A stretch of DNA of 64,000 nucleotides from Sipunculus nudus (taxonomy: Eukaryota > Annelida > Sipuncula > Golfingiida > Sipunculidae): NCBI GenBank assembly GCA_026874595.1, contig CM049318.1, forward strand, positions 14,585,241-14,649,240. Reading direction: 5' to 3'. A model generated the notes under the pieces. It saw nothing but the letters and a program-made list of their open reading frames with translations. It ran no database searches and was not told the DNA's origin. Positions within the stretch are counted from its first letter, which is position 1. Every line of letters starts with the position of its first letter. Below, piece after piece: positions 58,338-64,000 of the stretch. Position numbers and translations under genes: made by a program.

Positions 58338-59023
58338 TATAAACTTACCAAATATGGGTGGAAAAACACCTGCAAAATACATGTATAGATGTTGTTCAGT
58401 AAGATAAAAGTCACATCTCATCAGACAGACGCTATTGGTATAGAGAATATATTATGTGCCTTCAATTTATTTTTTTAAATAATTCCACATATATGGAAAG
58501 ATTTTTTGTGAATGTTTGCTTTAATTCAGAGTGGACTGTATTACTTCATATTGGGGACGGGATTATAAGCTCCGGGATACCGTAATATGTGTAGTTTACA
58601 ATATTATATATAAAGATAATTATTTAAATCTTGTATGCAATGGTCTTTAAAAACATCCGATTGTTTTTGAAAGATAAGCCAGTGAAACAAAACCCACATA
58701 GTGAGAAAATCACATAACAATGTACAATGTATATACATATGTATGTTTATTCTCATCTTATTGAGTTTCCCAACAATATTTGAGAAACGACGAATATTAT
58801 TATTTGTATACTTTCTGATGATAAGAATAATATTGTGATTAAAACTAAAAATTCCCACGTTTACTTTCTCGTAACATGGGATATAATTAATGAAAATGAA
58901 CAAAAAACACACTATGACAAAAGCAAAAAAAAAACGAACGACGATGTTGTTATTATATCGCAGGTATAACATGCGAGTGCTGGTATATAACGGCACATAA
59001 TCCTTTTAATGTGCTCATTAACA
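58338..59023. other. AT-rich spacer with a TATA-like box at its right end
   Basis: No gene was seen. The 130-codon minus-strand open frame at 58,604-58,996 is AT-driven and lacks motifs. TATATAA at ~58,984 precedes the possible exon at 59,024. Confidence 0.35.
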
Positions 59024-59102
59024 ATGGACCGCCGCCACGATTTCCGTTTTATGTGCGGAGACCAAACCCGGCGGGGTTTTCCGGGTCAATTAAGCCATAG
59101 TG
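59024..59102 (+). CDS. Possible first coding exon
   Basis: ATG 59,024 in good context (ACAATGG) opens MDRRHDFRFMCGDQTRRGFP in a locally GC-richer patch and reaches a GTGAGT donor at 59,103 (26 codons plus one base). A TATATAA lies ~40 bp upstream, leaving little room for a 5' leader. No second exon was found. Low confidence. Confidence 0.2.
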
Positions 59103-59619
59103 GTGAGTGGTTTCCTGTTAATCAGTAATACACCAGTGTTAATTATATCATATTCGACCATTTTTTTTTAATGCCAAATATGGCACAACTAAAATCAAAT
59201 ATAAAAAAAGACGACATTAGTAATGATAACAACACCGGTCATTTACAAAAATTACTTTTGTATGTCAACATGTGCTATCACCCATGCACGAAGGCCGGAA
59301 AATATGACACAATAAATTTTATTTAAATATATACCTTTAATCTATATGATAGTTCATTGTTTGTGTTTCTTAAGTAACAGGGACGAATAAATAAAAACAT
59401 TCAATGTTCATAAATATTTACTGACAGAAAATCATGGTGATCGACCACACATGCATGCATGTCGAGGCCGCGTATTGTCGCTCATAATGGAAAGGGTTTT
59501 TTTAGCTCATATTTTGTTGCAAAAAATATACCGCATTCAATAAAATTATGAAGGGGCCGTGTGATACAGATACACACTTACTGTAAGCACAGCGTAATAT
59601 AACTCCATATGGCTTAATA
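59103..59619. other. AT-rich spacer
   Basis: No gene or repeat was seen apart from a short CATGCATGCATG run at ~59,450. Confidence 0.4.
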
Positions 59620-59745
59620 TAGCTTTGTTGCGCATATGGCACGAGGCGCAACTGGAATTTGGCGCATATGGCAGTTGGGCATCTGGCAGTAGCGTAACTG
59701 ACAGGTGCGCATTTGGGAGTGGCGCATCTGGCATGGAATCCCGGA
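59620..59745. repeat. Degenerate minisatellite with GGCGCATATGGCA words
   Basis: GCGCATATGGCACGAGGCGC, GGCGCATATGGCAGTTGGGC, GCATCTGGCAGTAGCG, GCGCATTTGGGAGTGGCGC and GCATCTGGCA follow each other with a 13-18-bp rhythm. The repetitive short frames on both strands are by-products. Confidence 0.6.
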
Positions 59746-60780
59746 AAGCTTCGTATACCTATTTCTACAAAGCATTACAATTGATGAAACGAAGAAAAAA
59801 GCAATGATTGTTACCCATATTAAGTAGTACTCTCTCCTACGGAATTGTTCTTATTGTCTTAAATATCATACCAGGGGACGTGTGTGGTGGGTTTTTCTTG
59901 TGTCTGGTGCGGGATTTTGTCTGGGTGGGTTTCTGTTAGGTTGTGCATTTTCTGCATGATATATACTCGTAAATCAGGCGGCATACATAGATTAAACATC
60001 TATACGTATATTCCTGTAATATAGCTATAGTACGAATTGATATATCCATTTTCTTTACTAACACTTTTCTTAACCAGATTATTACCATATTAAGATTTAT
60101 TTGATTCGATGTATATTAATATTCTTTAAAGCCAAATGTTTCTGATGAAAATTGTTGTTGGTGTTTAAAATGTAAACAGCTTAGATTGTTCTATGCAAGT
60201 AAAACTGACGCCAAAATGCTGTGCATGCGAACGGATGCCATAGAAATTAAAGTAGACCTGTAAGTCGGGTCAACCCTATCATAAAATGGAGGATAATTTA
60301 TTGTACAATTGCAACACCCGAAGAGTCATATAGGAATAATCATCGAAACAAAAACATTGATAATGCACCATCTGACCCCTTTTGTTATTGGTGGTTAAGT
60401 TTAGGCAGTATGACCTGTCTAGGAACTATGTATGTACAGGGGTCTAACAAAGTTTATATACTGTGAAGTAAGGTAATTAATTCAAGTATATGGATAATTA
60501 GCTGGTCAAATTATATTGGGGCCTCGACCGGCTGTGCGTACATTGTTGCAATAACTTTGTCCGGCTTTTCATTGCCTCTTAGAATAGTTGGTCATAACTA
60601 TACTTGAGCAGAGGCATATAACAATCACAACTTTTCCATTGAATAAGCATTTATTGAATAACATATGTATAAATTGGAATTAATCTGAATTTAAGCAAAT
60701 TTTTTTTTATTTTTTATTATCCGGTAATTTTGAATGTCCTAATTCATAATTGTATCCCAGTTTATGAAATATTGCACTAA
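59746..60780. other. Spacer, no gene seen
   Basis: A G/T-rich patch (59,875-59,950) is notable. No coding frame or repeat was recognised. Confidence 0.4.
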
Positions 60781-60804
60781 AAATTAAGTTAAAGAAGAGC
60801 AGGT

Positions 60805-60844
60805 ACCGTTTATAAACGGTGTCCTAGCTCTCGCGGAGGAGAGC
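60805..60844. other. Perfect 16-bp palindrome followed by a 6-bp hairpin
   Basis: ACCGTTTATAAACGGT (60,805-60,820) is a perfect palindrome. Seven bases on, GCTCTC-GCGGAG-GAGAGC (60,827-60,844) forms a perfect stem. The patch is GC-rich for its surroundings. It could be a protein-binding site or the end of a small element. Confidence 0.5.
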
Positions 60845-61959
60845 GGACTGTATTATAAGCAAAAGGACATATTTATGGCGAAGGGAGAACATTCAAATAC
60901 AGACTAAAGAAAAATGTAATCCTTTTTTTTCTAAAGTCTCTCTCTTTCCTATCCCTCTCGCCTTCTCTCTACCCAAATATCTTTTTGTTACTCTGACAAT
61001 CTCTTCTCTCTCTCTCTACCTCTCTTTCTTTCACTCCATCTGTCTCTCTCTCTCACTCAGAGTCTCTTTCTGCACTCCGATGCATCCTGTTTTTGTAAAT
61101 CTCTTACTCTCATTCAATCTCTCCAAGTCTGTCCCCATCAATCAATCTGCCAGCCAATCAATAAATATCTCTCTTTCTCATAATTCCTCATCACTTCATT
61201 CATGCACTCTTCCATTCATTCATTCTGAAACAGAGCGATGGATGGAGGGAGAGAGCTTGTCTGGATAAAAGAATATATTTTTATATATCTATTTATCTGT
61301 CTATCCATCTATTTATAAATAGAGAGAGAGACAATTAAGAGTGAAAAAAAGAGGGATAATTTAAATATTTAAATTTTATTTTTTTACATTTAATAATTTC
61401 ACCGGGACAGTACAATGAGTTATAATAAGTAATACGGGCCACTCTCCATGGCTTGGAAGTGGGCCCTAGGTTGTCGGTTAGGATGGAGGAAACCGGAGGC
61501 CGCGAAGAAAAGAAAACAGATAGATATATCACTTGAAACTGCCCATTTTTATTTATATGAGCACATAGAATTCTTTTACAATATCGGACACGAACGAGAA
61601 TCATCACTTGTATTTTGTTCCCGGCAATAATATAAACTATACAAATTAAATGATACGTGTAATTGAGCGACATGGTATAGGAATAAAGACCATATATATG
61701 TGGAATTTGTGTCCTTTGGTAAAAAAATGTGTAAATGTGAAAGGGATGCATGCATGCATGGATGAGATATGTGTGAGCGGTTTCCTTGTTAATGCGATGT
61801 CATCTCTAATTGCCGGGATTCAGAGTGACGGGTTGGAATTGTTTTTCGATCCTATAAGTTGGAGGCCGACCTCATGTGCGAGCTAGCCTATTGCTTTGTC
61901 TTGTTTAATTGTCACTTATTTTGCAATATGAGGGGAACAGTTTTTTTTTGTCTTATATA

Positions 61960-61995
<36 letters not shown>

Positions 61996-62610
61996 GAAAA
62001 TGTATATTTAGCAATTATGAAATCTTATTTGTTTAGAGGAACAACCATTTATTATATATTATCAAAAAGACTGTATAGCATGAATTTAATGGTACAATAA
62101 TTTAAGAAAAACACAATTTTCTTTGGAATGTGTACAGAGCTAATAAATATGCCTGGTGCGGTTGTGAAAGCATTATAATCATAATTGCCCTTATTCGAAT
62201 TCCGATTTACGTGTCAAATCAATAAATTGTGAGTTATATGCATGTCAAATTTTACATATTTTCTCACATAAATATCATTGTTATTTTTAATTCTATGGTT
62301 TCATTACCGATAGCTGTATCTAAATCACTGCACAAATTTTTTTTTGGCATGGACATATATTGAAATATCATATAGACAGATGGATAATTTGTCACAGTGT
62401 AAAATTGTGGCATGCATGGCTTGATTAATTATAGCATTAACAGCTGGATAAACAATGGTTTACACTGCATGCCACTCCGCCATGCATGTATTGGGTTGCC
62501 AGTAAATACAACCTAATTGCAATCTAAACGGGTTAGGGAAAACACTCTGGACAAACGTGATGCTATATAGACACACCAAGATGCATCGACTCGCCAAGGA
62601 ACCACCACAT
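60845..62610. other. Spacer with CT-rich, GA-rich and TA microsatellites
   Basis: A CT-rich tract (60,935-61,065), a short GA run (~61,321-61,331) and a (TA)n run (~61,955-61,992) are visible. The open frames (138 codons minus at 61,335-61,751; 60-78 codons plus at 61,448-61,886) have no recognisable motif. This may be upstream sequence of the gene at 62,658. Confidence 0.4.
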
Positions 62611-62617
62611 ATACCCT

Positions 62618-62630
62618 GTATATATATATA
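62618..62630 (+). promoter_or_regulatory. TATA-like box upstream of the 62,658 start
   Basis: GTATATATATATA lies about 28-40 bp before the start codon. The spacing suits a TATA-driven promoter with a very short 5' leader. A plain TA repeat is the alternative. Confidence 0.35.
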
Positions 62631-62657
62631 CTGGGAAAAGCTGCAAACTCACTGACA

Positions 62658-63378
62658 ATGGCAAGCAACGTACAAGTAAGTGTTTAGTTTCGAAATGTTT
62701 TATTACATAGAGATTTGGTTATAATGGCGTTGAGAGTCAGCATTTAGTTTAGCTTATAATTATCGTTCCCGCTATTTATATCATACACCATTTATACAGT
62801 CTAATAATATTTTGGTTCTATTTGTTATACCACTCCTGAAACACCCACTTTGAGTACTTTAAGTTTCCTTTTTATTGGGGAGGCGGGGATTCTGAAATTC
62901 AGGGCGAGTTATTAACCTTATAAAATATATAGTATCCCAGACGATTGCATTGCATCTTGTGTTATTATGAAACTCTTTGTGCGAAAGATGTTACATGAAC
63001 GTGCTTATTTATATCTAAAACTGAACCAGTATATATATGTATACTTGCCTTGGGCATGCAATGGATCATCCGTGATAAAAAAATATGCATTTTATGTAAA
63101 ATTGCAGCCGTCCATCCACTACCACCTAGTAATTCCAATCAGCTATATCTTTGTCTTATTATACAACAAATATAGCAGATATTAAAATAGTAATGCAATT
63201 AGCTGTCGGATATTCACAGTTTTCCAGTGCAAGGGTGCCTGATTTTTGATCTCGATATATCTGGATTAATTTCCTGTGGCATTCGAAGGATTTAATATCC
63301 ATAAATCTGTTTTCTTTTTCTCGGCAGCCCAGTGTTTCATGCAGATGTGCTCATTGCGGACATGGTTTATTCAATGCA
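62658..63378 (+). CDS. 5' end of a probable host gene (two exons; continues)
   Basis: Exon one (62,658-62,675) reads MASNVQ from an ATG in strong context (ACAATGG) and ends at a consensus GTAAGT donor. The intron (62,676-63,327) ends in a pyrimidine-rich acceptor (TTTTCTTTTTCTCGGCAG). Exon two (63,328-63,378, 51 nt) reads PSVSCRCAHCGHGLFNA and ends at GTGAGT. Both joins are in phase 0. The CxCxxC pattern suggests the start of a small zinc-binding module or a Cys-rich protein, but no family is recognised. No in-frame third exon was found before the window end: the acceptor at 63,554 would give a stop after four codons. It lies in a region poor in transposons, which favours a real gene. Confidence 0.5.
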
Positions 63379-64000
63379 GTGAGTATATATATATATATAC
63401 TATACAATACATCATTTTAGATGACGCAATATGTCTTTATGTATGTGGGTGCACATGCAGACAACAACAAATAGAATTATTTTGTAAAGCCCAAAACTTT
63501 GAAACATCACATATGTTTTCCTAAACTTTGCATCCCTAATTGTTTTATTTAAGTTCCATGGTACATGAGGAGCTCAAAACCTGGTGACCTTCACCTGCAT
63601 TTTCAAGGTCAAACTAGCCAAATCACTTCTTAACAAGGGTTCATCATCATCATATACAAGGTCCAACCTTTATAAATGCAAGTTTAAATAACCTTTTGAA
63701 GGTGATTATGTTTTCCATGACAAAAATGGGAAAAGGAGTCCTGTATTCTTGGCATACATACACCTTTCTGGTGTCACCAAAAACAGGTCCTAGAGTTACA
63801 CCTGACCATATGGTTGTATTTCCTTTTGTAATATTCTTGCCCTTTGACCTGGACCACAGTTGGTCATGCAGGGGCGGGGCATCAACACTGATTGACATTA
63901 AACATAGAGATGCCCCATAGCCAATCACAGGCAGCTAAGGACTTTGCCCTCTGCCCCTCTGGGAAAAAACCCCCTTGCCCTGGAAATTCCGGTCTCTCTT
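63379..64000. other. Intron or downstream sequence
   Basis: It starts with a (TA)n run and includes 'TGACCTTCACCTGCATTTTC AAGGTCA' (63,580-63,611), a near-palindromic word pair. The 92- and 74-codon frames at 63,650-63,928 lie on opposite strands of the same sequence and have no motif. Confidence 0.35.

Noticed and set aside
58604-58996. 130-codon minus-strand frame
   Set aside because: Composition driven by AT-rich DNA; no motif.
61335-61751. 138-codon minus-strand frame and overlapping plus-strand frames
   Set aside because: Opposing frames over the same low-complexity sequence; no conserved motif seen.
63650-63928. 92-codon minus and 74-codon plus frames
   Set aside because: They overlap on opposite strands, have no motif, and lie in a probable intron or repeat.

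Overview
This window reads as eukaryotic nuclear DNA from an invertebrate animal. It is AT-rich, has GT-AG introns with pyrimidine-tract acceptors, shows no bacterial operons or ribosome binding sites, and most of it is decayed transposable elements. A bivalve or other mollusc is my best guess: short elements with subterminal inverted repeats, internal tandem repeats, a GACG/GACA microsatellite and a 3' hairpin resemble the 'pearl'/Helentron-related elements of bivalves, and animal-type DUF4806 and tnp2-like proteins are present. The species is an inference and was not checked by any search.

Layout. 0.5-1.8 kb: a chain of exon-like segments on the minus strand with a decayed duplicate of one exon in an intron. 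3.2-4.0 kb: a broken pogo/Tigger transposase. 5.5-8.4 kb: a MULE-type transposase region (PHD finger, FLYWCH-like zinc finger, transposase) in two pieces, the second with a convincing intron. 8.9-11.4 kb: a decayed non-LTR retrotransposon. 11.8-38.9 kb: four partial copies of a ~5 kb relic repeat (about 300-bp tandem units, zinc knuckle, retropepsin-like DSGAS motif, tandemly amplified reverse-transcriptase pieces), interrupted by Helentron/pearl-like insertions, one of them nested inside another. 39.4-46.6 kb: a tnp2-like transposase pseudogene followed by a multi-exon DUF4806-type gene, with a possible hAT-like element between them. 47.4-53.3 kb: a gag-like relic split by a 4.1-kb Helentron/pearl-like element whose core is a two-unit higher-order tandem array, then more retroelement remains. 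53.5-58.3 kb: minisatellites, an unrecognised 119-codon ORF, a tRNA-derived SINE head and a 174-bp tandem array. 58.4-64 kb: mostly single-copy-looking DNA holding the best candidate for a host gene start (TATA-like box, start codon in good context, two in-phase coding exons with clean splice sites, 62.6-63.4 kb).

The genes do not form a pathway. Nearly all coding signal comes from mobile elements, and the insertion order can be read in places: the relic repeats are older, and the Helentron/pearl-like elements landed in them and in each other at A-runs. The main novelty candidates are that element family and its array, the relic repeat that amplified a reverse-transcriptase fragment, and the tnp2/DUF4806 pairing. 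The only plausible host genes are the minus-strand exon chain near 1 kb and the gene starting at 62,658.
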